Shown here: piece by piece, positions 49,756 through 61,900 of the stretch
How the letters are laid out: each line of letters opens with the position of its first letter
Numbering within the stretch: the stretch's first letter is position 1
Assembly: GCF_000006565.2 (NCBI RefSeq)
Contig: NC_031474.1
Span: forward strand, 3,879,662 to 3,943,661
Direction of reading: 5' to 3'
Length of the DNA: 64,000 bases
DNA from: Toxoplasma gondii ME49
Lineage: Eukaryota; Apicomplexa; Conoidasida; Eucoccidiorida; Sarcocystidae
Program-made: the position numbers and the translations under genes
The notes under the pieces: model-generated
Databases searched by the model: none
What the model was told of the DNA's origin: nothing
The model's input: the letters and a program-made list of their open reading frames with translations, nothing else

Positions 49756-52700
49756 ACAGAAGCAGAGTATAAAGACGCGACTGATTATACTGTATCTAAC
49801 ACAGTTCGCTTCCATACGTCCAGTGGAAACCACCATCTCGCCCGTTTCACCGGATGTCTACCTCAGTTACATACGCCATTGTAAGAGAAGACGGCCTCTT
49901 GTGGTTTCGCTTACCTCTGCAACTACCCCGAGAAAAAGCGTTGACCACCCGAGATTCTGTCCAAAAACCGCGAGAATGAGGCCGACAGCTCTGATATCTG
50001 TAGAGGGCATGGATCCCGCTTCCGCTCCACGTCCCGAGCACGGAGTGAGAATCTTTGTTCCAGTAGAACGGACCGAGTCATTCGCCAACTGATTGTGCCA
50101 CAAGAAATCAATCTGAAGCATCCGGAGAGCAAAACTCAAGAACGGGTGGTCACGTGAGAAGAAGCAAATGAGACACCGAAACCGATGAATACCTCAGTTT
50201 TCCCTCTATCGCTGCCGTATGACGGCGCCTGGTTGGATCGCGCTTGACAGACGAGAGACCAACGAAAAAACACTTATTCGTTCCAGAAATTCGCTACATA
50301 ACCACGTGTTTCATGCGTAGTTTGTCGGAGGAGTTGGCCGTCAGGAATGATTCAACGTGCTAACGGCTGTGATGTCCGTGTTTGTGGTAATACTCAAAAG
50401 TTTTTCCACCGACCACCAGAACAAACGGCCCATTTGCTTTCAGTATAACACGCAGCAAACCAACTACACGCGGATAAAACACACCCCCTCTGCCTTTCAT
50501 AAAAAAGGAACATCTCTGTTTTCGATGGGTGGCAAGACGACATGTCGAAATTGATTGAACAAAAAGCGAAGAAAGGAGGGGACAGATGTCGGAGCTTACA
50601 GCCATCAAAGAGAAGGCAACACCTGCAGTTACCGTGCCAGTGAGCAGAAGAGGGCGGCGCCCCCAACTGTCGACGACTAAAAGAGCAATCAAGACTCCTA
50701 GCCCCTGAGAACTCACAACTTCACACACAAAAACGAAGTGAACGACGTACGGACATGTCACGTCCCAAAACGGTTGATTGTTCCTTCTATGTATTCGCTC
50801 TAGTTGTAGTGGCAAAGAGGGCAAGCATATGCCGCAAACGTCAACCTTCGCGCTTCTGGCGTGAACAGTCGTGTCCACGTATCTGCATGTCTGTTACAAA
50901 ATATGAAAAATGATGTTTAGTCCATGTATCCGTTTTACAACACAGATTATTACTTAGAATTTCCCGCATCTTCATACACGCCGAACACACTCACAGACCA
51001 CCTAAACCGAACCTTTAACGGCACATTCTTTGGCGTCTTGATGAACCCCTGCTGCATGAGACAATAAATTGTCTATTTACCTTCGCTGCTCCAGTCGCAA
51101 TGCTGACGAGGCGAGTATCGCAAGCGACTGTCTGAGCGATACTGGCATTATGAAGCTGACCGACGAAACTGGATCCTACCACGACCGCAAAGAAGGCGCA
51201 TCCGAGAGCTGTCAAAAACTGTCTGCCATGGGTCACCAATAGCAGCGAGCAGGTCTGGATTGAAAGGAACACAGCAGAAGGTAGGGAAGAGCGCCGAGCT
51301 ATGAATCAAGCGTTAAACGAGGAGTTTTCTCGACAAGAGAGAGCCGAGGAAAAAGCAAAACCTAGATGAGAAAATAACACAGTGCAACCTGTCAATCAAA
51401 CGGGCGGTTGTCCTAGAATTGTGGAAAACGTTGGCTAGTTCACAAAAAAGGTTCGAATGCGCCCCCTGTCAGCAATAGTACGATCTTCTAGACCAAATAT
51501 TTGTCTCTCTTGGTATTTGAAATGCGTACGTATTTAAATATTGGTTGCATGCGTTCGCGTCCTTCGTTCGGTAACTGTTTGCTTACTTCAGGGCAATACC
51601 TATGTGCTTGTCGTATAACTTGCTCAGGAATCCTTTGTTCCTGCTGCATGATAATGGCGCCGGCGTGACTCTCCTGTTCACCCAGTGCTTTCAGTGCACT
51701 CAGAGCCTTCGCCGGTTTCTGCTTTTGAATCATCCACTTAGGACTCTCAGGGACGTAGAAGAGAAGAAGAAGAAACTGAGCAACAAGTAAAGACAGAGAA
51801 GCAAGCGTTGGTTGGCGAGTACAGTACCACAACGGACACGACTGAAGGACATGAAACGATGTGCATGCCGACACGCAATCAAAACACGTCGCACGGACAG
51901 GAAAATCTTGAAAGACAGCATGAGAGAAATTAAGCATGACGTAACAGCTGGCAGAAGAAGAGAGACCCATTCATATTCAATACACGCAGGCAGGTGATTG
52001 GAAAAACGGGCCGGCAATGTGACAACAAGCAGTGAAGCAAACGGAAAATAAAGTCGAAACGTCAAAGGTGAAAGGACATGTAATCCGTAGAGGAGTCATA
52101 CCTGTCCGCCTGCAATTGCTGCGGCGATACCTGCGAGGTACTGCCAAGCACTCTCTTGCATGGTGGAAAGGACCGCAAAGGACGACAAACGCCCTGGAAG
52201 CACATGGGTCAACACATGCGCCCATGCGGTTTTGAAAGAAAGAACTGAAGCTCCAGTGAATCCAGCGACGCATCAACCCCACACCGATTTCACTTGAACG
52301 CGAACATGTGTTTGAATCAGTTCGATAACAAATCAGGGAATTCGCATCGCGTCGTATAGAGGAACAAAGGGGGAAAAACAACAAAATGATGAATGATCAT
52401 GCTTGTGAACTCACGTTTTCACTTACGTAGAAACACACAATACCGAGCGGCACTTATGCTCCGACCGACATGTCAGGGAACCACTTACAAGTAGACAGAT
52501 GCATGAAGCTATACCCATCGTGGTTCTCTACTAACTCGGTTTTAACCGCTGGCGTTAATTTCGAATACCAGACAGTTCCAGCATTTGGAATCGTCCAGGT
52601 TTTGACAGGTGGTCGTTCACTTACGTTGCTGCTTTTCCTCCTAAAACTGATAAAGGACGGCACCGCTCATTATCCACCCTTCTGGGCGATACAGTTACTT

Positions 52701-54394
52701 CGTTTCAGTAGTGTTTCATGAACCTTACCAAGAATGAAGAAAACCTGCGACATAGCTAGAAGAGCGCCTCTAGATTCAGGCGGTGAAATCTCTGCCACGT
52801 ACGCTCCATACGCCACAAATCCCGAACCGATGGCCACGCCTACCAACGTTCGCCCACAAAGCAGCATCTGGAAAGCCGAAAACATCCCCAAAAGGCGAGA
52901 GAGGAATAACCATAAAGAAGCACGCACAGATGTAGTCGAAGAAGGCCTTGTGTTAATGCTGTCGGCTCACTGTGACACAAAATGCACTAGCTACACGGAA
53001 AATAAAAAAAGACAAATCGGGAAGGAGGACGGCAAAAACAGAAGAAGACGATGGTGTAAGACGCGACGGACAGCGAAATGCCACCAGCAACAACACAGAG
53101 ACGAAACAGGACTCGTTTTGTGTCTGTTAGAGGCCCCTACCACGTAGTTACGCGCGCTGGCAACGAGCGCGGAGCCCGTGACCGCAAAAATGTCTGTGAA
53201 GAAGAACACGCGTCTTCTTCCCCAGCAGTCACCGAAAAGCCCACCGAATACGCAGCCGACCTGAACGAGGAATAGATGACGTAACCGCCAATACAGAATG
53301 AGAAAAAAGGGCAACACAGATGCAGAATAACGGTACGCTTGACAATTACACGTCAGCTGGTGTAGTGGCCGAGGATTGCATTGATAGGCTGCTACAGACT
53401 GATCAACGTACTGCAACGCCCCAGAACAGATAAACGGAGTAAGTGAGTAGTCCAGGACACGCTTTTCGTTCCATGATCACACACAATGATGCATCTCCTT
53501 GGGCGCGCTGTGCGGGAAAGCATGAAAGTGTCACTGTGACAACCTAGATACGCATATCCATACTTATGTGACACTGTCAAGTGCAATCGCGTCAACGATG
53601 TTTACCATCAACACTCCCACTTTGGATGTATGGATGCTCCGGAAAAGCTTTCCAACAGAATAGCCAACCACAGTGACGATGAATCGACTGCAACAAAACA
53701 CGGAATATCAGCGCCTCGACACGTTCCCCTGCGTTGAATATGGGTATGTTTCTTTCTCTAGCCCCATTATCACATCCTAAAAATCTACCGATTTACCTTT
53801 CCTTTTGCTCCTCTTCGTCCTTACCGCGAGTCCAACAGGAAAGAGCAGGAGAAAAAGATGCTGTATAACGCAGCCACGTCTGCTGTCACCAGCAGAGCAA
53901 AAGACACTGAGATCCACCCCCTCATTCTGTATGGTAGGCCACGGTGACGTTGATTCGAACCCAGCGAGAGCGAAAACAATTCCCACTACACAAACACTGA
54001 CGATAAGGCGTTGAGTTAAATGAAGATCGTAGGTTTCTCCTTCAACGAGAAAGGACGGCTGGGCTTTTTTGCCAAACAGCTCATTGGCTGTTTCTTTCTC
54101 CTTGCCACTACCCGCCTCCTCCTCGGTGGCCACCCCTACAGCCGTCACGTCACTAGGAAGTGACCAGCCGGAAAGATCTCTGTCTCCTGGGTCGGAGTTC
54201 CTTTTTTGCCCAATGTATCGAAGAGGCCGGGGAGGTGACACATGAGGCAGTCGGTTACCTCTTTCCTCTAGCGTTTCAGTGTTCTGCTTCGGTGAAGTGG
54301 GACAATCACCGTCGGAGTCCCCGTGCTCGCTTCCTTGCGTCTCCGCCTCATGTGAGGGCCCCAACGGGTGAGTGCCACATGTTGGTCGCATCAT
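48690..54394 (-). CDS. MFS sugar transporter (SLC2/GLUT type)
   Basis: The exon chain (minus) is: first exon from the ATG at 54394; 53687-53606; 53260-53141; 52867-52729; 52130-52102 (29 bases); 51841-51587; 51254-51081; 50704-50600; 50112-49915; 49606-49502; 49097-48690. From 53260 on every phase agrees. Family marks in order: a long hydrophilic N-terminus then helix 1 (VSVCVVGIVFALAGFE); VFGGLFGDCWGRRR after helix 2; GRTLVGVAIGSGF...YVAEISPPESRG at helix 4; AIAGGQ; LLLLFYVPESPKWMI after helix 6; VVDSWGRRPLLLTG after helix 8; VVAE with P-T-C-V-R-G after helix 10; and VIPEGRGCALDSL after helix 12. It should import hexoses or related sugars across a parasite membrane. Position near chorismate synthase recalls T. 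gondii ST1 from memory, unverified. The exon 1/exon 2 join is unresolved because phases disagree. Confidence 0.87.
49712..49752. repeat. AT dinucleotide repeat in a sugar-transporter intron
   Basis: A 41-base uninterrupted alternating A/T run lies in the intron between the exons ending at 49915 and starting at 49606. Confidence 0.9.
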
Positions 54395-55493
54395 TTGGGC
54401 CAAGGCACTGTCGAACAACAGAAGTTACGGAAAAGAACTTAGGAGCGTAAGAGATAGATATGCACAATTTTGGTTTGCGACGAAGCTCAAATAAAGGGAA
54501 GACCGAAATGCAATGTTTCAAACGGAATATATCGGCCAAGAGGGGACCAAAAATCGAGATACCTGATATAATTAACAAAAACATCGGGGAGAGGGAAGAA
54601 GACAGAGAAAACGAAGACAGCAGAAAGATGACACAATCTACGATGACGAAGGTAGACAATAAAATGAGAAGAAGACGAGAGAAATACCTGCAAGAGAATA
54701 TCCAGTGGTAGAAGGCAAATCTTCACCCGACAACGAATGGATACCGACCCAGGGGCATTGAGCATCGACCAAACGAGAAACGATGCTCGAAATGACGAGC
54801 AAACAAAAAAGAATAGGCCCTAATCCCTATGCCGGGATGATACCTTAGAGATTGAGAAGGCCGGAGATGAAGACCACCACAAGCGTGAAGAAATAGAGAC
54901 AGTTGAGACATGCCGCTAACACAGTCTGTCTTTTGTATGAAAAAACTATCAGAGTGGGCACCTGTCGAGTCAGGCACACGCCACAAGCAAGAAGGCTACC
55001 CGACTGATACTATGACCTGACTATCAAACACAAAGTCATAACGCGAAAAAAGGGATCTCGAGTGTACGGGCACAGAGGTACGCAAACGCAGACAAACTGT
55101 CGAAAAAAACCGGAAGGCAGTGTGATCGACCGACGAACAAGTCCGCTTGGCATTCGCACTTATGCAGTACGAGGTAACTTGCTGTGTGTCGCAAAAAATA
55201 CCGGAAAAGATCAATTCAGAAAGAAAGCTCAAGAAACCGCCAACAGGTATTCGCCCCGTTTCTTGAGTGTATAGCGCTGTGGGATATTAACATGATCAGA
55301 AAACTGATGTGTGAGCGAAAATCCCGGATGAAAACCACATGACAATTTACTGGAAATAGAAACGAACCAGTGTTTTCGTTCCCGCTGGCGAAGTGTTTCA
55401 GTCGAACGTCGTCGCGCTACCTCGGCACTCAAATAAACCACGATCACATCGACGCCCAGGTCAAAGCGTTGGAGTTTTTAGTACAATGCCTAC

Positions 55494-55662
55494 CGAATAG
55501 TCCCTCCTGAAAGCCACCCGATACTTTCTGGTAGCTCGCGGCCATACGGTAGCTAGCATCAAAAACAACAGGGACAAAAACGTAGCTCGCAGAAACCTTG
55601 AATTCGTCAGTCAGCCCGCCAAACGCCAAATCGACGAAGACCTCAACAAGAGGAAGGAGATC
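55494..55662 (-). CDS. Possible isolated exon of an unrecognised minus-strand gene
   Basis: Bounded by a good acceptor (CTGTCCAG) and a GTAGGC donor, this 169-base stretch encodes a compact, protein-like sequence (LLPLVEVFVDLAFGGLTDEF, then ASYVFVPVVFDASYRMA) in phase 0 in, phase 1 out. A second candidate lies upstream near 56105-56290 (ending PNT before GTAAGA), but the two phases do not connect directly. It could be a 5' exon of the transporter or a small separate gene. No family is recognised. Confidence 0.35.
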
Positions 55663-57831
55663 CTGGACACTGTGAAGTACGTACCGTTTCATCCGGGAAA
55701 AAACTGAACACTGATAGAAACACCGTGCAACTCCCACAGCTTGTTGTATACAGACACGTGTAGACATTAGGTTCAACTGTAAATATATGCACATACATAA
55801 TTGTGTACATGTAGAAGTCAAAGGTACTCAGAGTGTTGTTTCGAAGGAAAGAGCCCGCCAGTAAAGCATACAGTAAAGCGAGATATTTCACCTACGAGTC
55901 CGCCTGTCCGCCCCGCCAGGCGCGGCAGTCTCAGGTGAAACAGATACCCGGTGACGCAAGAGTATTACGTTCTCATTACCGGGGAGGAGCAGTCGATTCT
56001 TCCGCTATGGAAGACAAACAGCGAGAACAAAATAGACAGCAACGTTGTTGTCAAAGAGGAGACAACATTTCTCATTCTCCAGACGCGGATCTACCCATTC
56101 TTACTCGTGTTCGGCACGAAACTAGCTTCATTATCGTTCCAAACCATGTTGAAAGAGACGGGTATGTCAGGGTGGCTCCCGCGAGCCGCTCGCAGCGGCT
56201 CCTCCGAAGCGTTCGCTGGCGCGCGCTTGTTGGCAAGGAGATTGAGAAAACATGGCACAGACACGATCCCGACTAGATGGAGGATGTCACACGAGTGATA
56301 CAAGCTACCACAAATGCTTCAACTTAGTCTACCAGAGCGTTCGACTTTTTGGAAGCATGCGCCACAGAAACCCTCCAAAGGGGAATCTTCTGTCCTTCTA
56401 TGCTACATCACTCGCCTGCTTCAACACGCCGATACACGCACCCGGCAGCAGGGTGGTTACACAACGGTGAGGGAATACTGCTGCCACGTGACGCTTAGTT
56501 GTATGGAAACATGATGGCGAATACACTGTCACTGTTTTTTCGCCAGAGAATGCAGGCGAGGAAACTCAAGAAGGAGCAGGGACACTAGGGGGCTTCTTAA
56601 AGGTAACGCAACAACCTATGCTGCGTAATCCAGGCAGAGAGATGCAGTTCATCGTTTTCCAGCTTTGCGAACTGGTGATTTTTCCAACTGCAGAGTCATT
56701 CAAAAACAGTTACGCTCTACAGCAAGTTGGTGAAGAAACACAGTAGTGTGGCGTGTACACTACGACACCTCGCCACTCGCTCTTCCTCTCTCGACGATGC
56801 GTATCCACGCGTTTACTACATGATGCTTCGAATTCGAAAAGCGATGTTCTCGTTGAACTGGAGTTCTGAGTGTTTCCCTCTCGCTTCAAAGAGTAAAATG
56901 GAAGCAAATCAGTTGCACTAAAGGACATGTACAGGATGACCAGGGCCTGGTGTCTTTATCAGGCGACAAGCCGTCCTGTTAAGCAACGCAAATAATCCCC
57001 TTCGCGAGGATTAGCGGATTGGAACGGTTTAGCAGAACGCAGGCAGAGATGTGGCGGCGCTGCGGGCGGGAACCGTTTTGGGTCGCAGCGTGTTCTTGTG
57101 TACCGTCGTAAGCACAAGTTCCTATTCGTTTCACGTTGTCGTATGATCAAGGCCTCCGCTGATCATACCAGTCCGTTTTCTATCATCGTCTTCATTCGGC
57201 TTCGTTGGTAGCCATGTACACGGCGAATGAGTGACTCTAATGCTTCGGCGTTGTTGAGACTTAAGGCGGGAGGAGCGAGCAGTCTCACGTTCCGCTGATC
57301 GCTGACCCATCGAGTATAAAGTCGACCTCTCTACTACAAAATGAAAAGGCGCGATGTGATGTGAAACTCGAGGGTGTGTTATGTATGCATACTCCCGAGG
57401 AGAGGTTGGGATGGTTTACCGCTCGCACACCCCCCTAGAACTGCCTGTAAGCGCAAATCCACTGCGAATTGGTCACAAGAGTGTGCTTCAGGCAATGCAG
57501 TCACATATCATTTTCTGCTTTATTTCTCCCCTTCTGTAGCATGTGTCCGTTTCTGCGTGTGCCACATAGACCTGCTTATCCCACTCCCTTCGTAGAAACC
57601 GCATCGGTACCCTATATTTTGCCCAAGGGGCATGGCACATCGGCAGATACACCCGAAAGCATCAATTTTATCCAGCATTGAACTGGATGAAGACGGAGGG
57701 CTGATCATTTATCATCCGCCTCCGCCAAGTGTCGACATTCATTTTGTTCTCCCTGTTTTTGTGTGAAAACGACATAGCGGAGGCCCCCCTTTTCTCACTA
57801 TTTTGAAAGGATTATCCGGGAGGAAGACGAC

Positions 57832-57865
57832 ACCCCCCCCTTCCCTTCTGCCCCCCGCCCCCCCA
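57832..57865. repeat. C-rich tract
   Basis: Runs of eight, six and seven C separated by short spacers lie in the intergenic region upstream of the SET-PHD gene. The G-rich strand could fold into a quadruplex; no known coccidian promoter motif is apparent. Confidence 0.7.
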
Positions 57866-58969
57866 ACCAACCTTTCCGTTCTTAGAGGTTTTCACAATGT
57901 AACCCACTGCGTCTTTCTGGGCAAGTATGGGTGACATCGGTGTTCTTCCTTCTGCTTTTCCTCGCGTAACCGATTCTTCGTGTTTCGCTCGTCGAAATCG
58001 CTTTTCCGCCCCCCCTTTTGCAAGGGTCGCTCCTGTGCAGGACGCTGCACACACGCTGTCGGGGTCGCCATTGTCTGAGATATCCGGATTCCTTGGTGGT
58101 TAAGTGCGTAGATTTTTTCATCAAGGGATTGACGTCTGTTGCTTCCCGTGCTTCTCTTCTCTTTCCCGCTACACAGTCCACTTTCTGAATTTCATGTGTT
58201 TGTCATACTCCCTCTCTCGTCACCACACTTGCTACGCTCCCGTCAGGAAAAATACCTGCAACGAACAAACCGCTGTCGTGAGCTGCTGGTGGCCCCCCTC
58301 CAAGGTTTGTGGTGCATCACACCGCAGTGTGTGTTACGTGTCGCTTGTCAAGGTTTACTCGAACCCATTCACCTCTATTGTTTTCCTTGTTGAACGCGGG
58401 AATACAGGAGTGCTTTTGTAATCAAGAGGGCGGAAACGTCGGCAGCAAACGGGAGATAACCCGCTGCGACTTCAAGTGCAGTTCTGTCCATCCTGGGATC
58501 AGTTAACGAAGTTCTTGTCTGTAAACCTGAGGAACTAGAGAAGCATCGTCGGCGAGGTCAGTTTTCCTTCATCAAGGAGTGGGCTGTCGAGGTTTCGACT
58601 CTGTATCTTTTACCTCCGCGAGAAAACGAACAGCTCCCGCTGGTTCGTTGTCAGGATGTCTCTCCTTCCTCGGACGAACGCACAGATCGCTCGAACACCC
58701 ATTTGTCAATTTCCTGCCTTCGCATCAGTTCAGCGGAATCGGTGTCTCTGGAAGTCTGTGCAAATCCCCTCGCGCGGCAGCAGCAGCTAAGTCTTCTCAA
58801 GAGAAGCGACAGAGCTTTCGTCTCGGGCGCAGCAACCTGCAACACACCAAGATTGTCAGCCCTCCGCTGAGACGGCTTCGCGCCTCTCGCTTCCTCTGCG
58901 CTTCCTCTCCTGCTTTCCGCGTCTTATCTTCCTCTGCTTTCCCAAAAATTTTCCGTTTTCTCCACGTCG

Positions 58970-61900
58970 ATGCCTGCGCAAGCCGCAGCGCGGGCTGGCG
59001 CAATGCCGCCCGAAGACGGACACCCTCGGCCTCCGTCGAGGAGCGCGAAAGTTCCATCTGGCGACACGAAGCGAGAAAGCGACATCGAGGCTGGGGCTCA
59101 GTCTCCTCTTTTGGTCATCCCTCCCCCTCGGATAGACCTTTTCCCTCCCGAACCGGAAGCGGGCAAACAGGTCGACTGGCTGCCGCCTCACCGGTATGCT
59201 GAGGGCCTGACTCCTGAATTGCGCCGAAACCTGGAGGAAAGAGGCTTGCGCCCTTGCAGTCTGCGAGAGGTTCTGGAGAGAAGAAACAAGATGTGGGCGA
59301 AAGTTCAGGTAAGAACTTACCCCGTGGTCGGCTCCCAGACGCACTTGGTGCCGGCGGATCTTCGCGGGTAATGGATAGGGAAGCACTTGTATTTGAGACA
59401 CAGTGGCGACCGCGAAAGGAAACGGCTTTCTGGGGAGAAAGTCTGTTTTCGCGGGCTTCGCCGCTCTCTGTGTCATGTTCTATGCTCAAGTGAACAAGGA
59501 TCTCTGTGTCGGCGGTGGAGGAGACAGACGGCCGCCGGTAAAGTGGTGGCTTTGCGTTGAGACGTACTCAGCAACTGCGAAAAATATGCTGAGGCTGACC
59601 AGGAGAGTGCCGACTCCTTTCGAACTCTGGCAAGAGGCACCGCAAACAGCGGGAGAACAGGAAATTTACGGCGGCGGAGAGAACCGGTGGAATAGCGAGC
59701 GGAAGAAAACACAACAGATGAAAGACTTGGAGAGAACGCGCAGGAAAAAAGGCCATGTGGTTCGTTCGGAACACAACACTGTCCCCTGTAGGAGACGAGT
59801 TCGTCTCGGAGCGGAATGCTGTGTCCGACGCGTGCATTTCTGATACTTCTCACACCCCCTCCCCCACCGCCCTGCCCTCGTCGGCTTCGTGTACATTCGG
59901 TTGTCTCGCCGGTTCCTGTGGCGTCTGTCTTCCTGTGCAGATGATCAGTCCGGAAGCGCGGGGCGAAAAGGAGCGGCTCGACTCTCTCTTCAAGCAGCAG
60001 TGTGTGGGCTGGGGAAACAACCAGGAGGGCTGGGTCTATGGCAAGTGGAATCCCGTCATTCTTTGCCCGGACTTTCGGCAGGGAGGCTTGCAAGTGAGAA
60101 AAAGAGAGCGAACTAGCGGAGCATCTGGCGATTCCGTCGCCCCGATCAGCATCTTTCTGCGATGGGCGCGGCGTCACCACTTCCGATCGGCTCTAGCCTA
60201 TGCACAGCAAGACATGTTCGTCGAAGGTGCTCTGAGGAAGGCCTCAGACGCAGGACGTAAAACAGCGCAGTCGCCGTGCGAGGCATTTCCGCTAGGCCTT
60301 AACCATTGCGAAAGCATGCAGAGACTTGTACATACACCAGAAGAGTGCACATGGACTCCCTTCTCGTCGCACTCGCATCTCCTCGCACAGCGCCTGCATC
60401 GGGATCTGCACGCCTTTACGTCCTGGGTTTCTATCCGCATGTCGAGACTGTTGAGGGCTGCCGCTGTCGAGAGGGGTGCTGTAGGCGTCGGGGACATGAC
60501 TGCGTCTTTGTGTCCGGTTTCTCCTGTGTCTCTTCCAGGTGTCTCGATCGGGGCGTCGGCAACTGTGGGAGTGCTTGAAGTCCGTCGTCGAGGGCTTTGT
60601 CGACCCGCGGCTGCAGATATGTGAAGTCGTGGATCCAACGCACCCCGTTCGCTTCGCTACACCGCCGCAGGAGACGTGCTACACTGTCGTCTACGTCGGA
60701 CCAAAGATTCCTGCTTCGCGGAAGGCGCGAGTCGTTTTCGGCGAGTATACAGGCGTCGTTAAAGATGGAGGCCTTGTCAAGAAAAGGTGCGGCTCCTCTT
60801 CTCCGTAGCAAGGCCCGTTGCCGTCCCAGCTGGCGCCTGCGTAGACAAGCGCGTGCAGCATCTATGTAGCCGTAGAGATGCATCCCAGGAAAGTCTAAGG
60901 ACAGGCGAGGCCGTGCAGGTGAACGACGTTGCTCGCCCGGCTTTAGACCGACGTAGGCTGTCAGGCGAGTTGTCGCGAGAGTGGCGGCTCGCGACGCATG
61001 TGCATGGGCGGACCAGCAGCTGAGGTCGTGCGTCGGTGTCGTCGTGCAGCGGCGGGGTTACGTGGCTCACTCTTCGCCGGTGCGCCGCCGGTCTGTTTTT
61101 TCGCAGATTCGAATACGTCTTCGACCTCTCGTTCTCCGCGTTGGCATGGCGCCGCGCCGAGGAGTTCGAAACGGCGTCAGACTCCTCAGATGACGACTGC
61201 CCCAGTCTCCCTTCTCGAGATAGCAGGGACGAGAAATTGTCCGAGTCTCCTGTCTCCTCTGGGTCTGTCACCTCGCAGTCGCGTCAGCTGTCGCGTCTCC
61301 CTGGAGGGAAGGACCGAAAGAAATCCGTGACTGTGTCGGGTAAGGAGAATCGAGCGAAGAGAGCAGTGCGCTTGTCAACATATATTCGTGTGGCGCCATC
61401 TGTCTCAGACGGCTTCGCCATGCCTTCAAGAGCAGAACACACAAGCGCAGACAGCTCGTTTTTCGGTGCGAGAGGTGGATCGTTCGCGTCTCTGTTGCGT
61501 GGCTCTCTGCGCAGGACGCCGCGACGCGAAAGGCTTAACAAGAGTCGAGCTGCCAGCCCGCAGTCAGTTCGTCTTGGACTCCTCTGAAGCCTGCAACGAA
61601 ATGTCTCTCGTCAACCACTACGGTGAGGCGGCGGACGTACGCGTTTTTCCTCCCCAAACGCGTCCCCCCGTAACTGCGCACGAGTGTGCCTGGAGCTGTC
61701 GACGCATTTATGTAGAAGAGCAAATGAATTCTTTCATTTACGATAAGTAGACTTAGATTCAGTTCTTGGACAAGCTGATGAGTGTGTACCGGGTTCTCCA
61801 TTTGAACGCACCGCGTTGGCAAGTTGCAAAGCGAGGTCTTTGCTCATCTGGTAATGCAAATCGATACGGAGGTTCGGCCCCCCGCCATCCCCCCCGCCCC

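Larger units (their letters stand above)
54395..58969. other. Mostly intergenic, between divergent transporter and SET-PHD genes
   Basis: This 4.6 kb holds the promoters of the transporter (minus) and the SET-PHD gene (plus). The only coding-like patches are on the minus strand at 55494-55662 and perhaps around 56105-56290. C-rich runs occur at 57832-57865. Confidence 0.45.
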
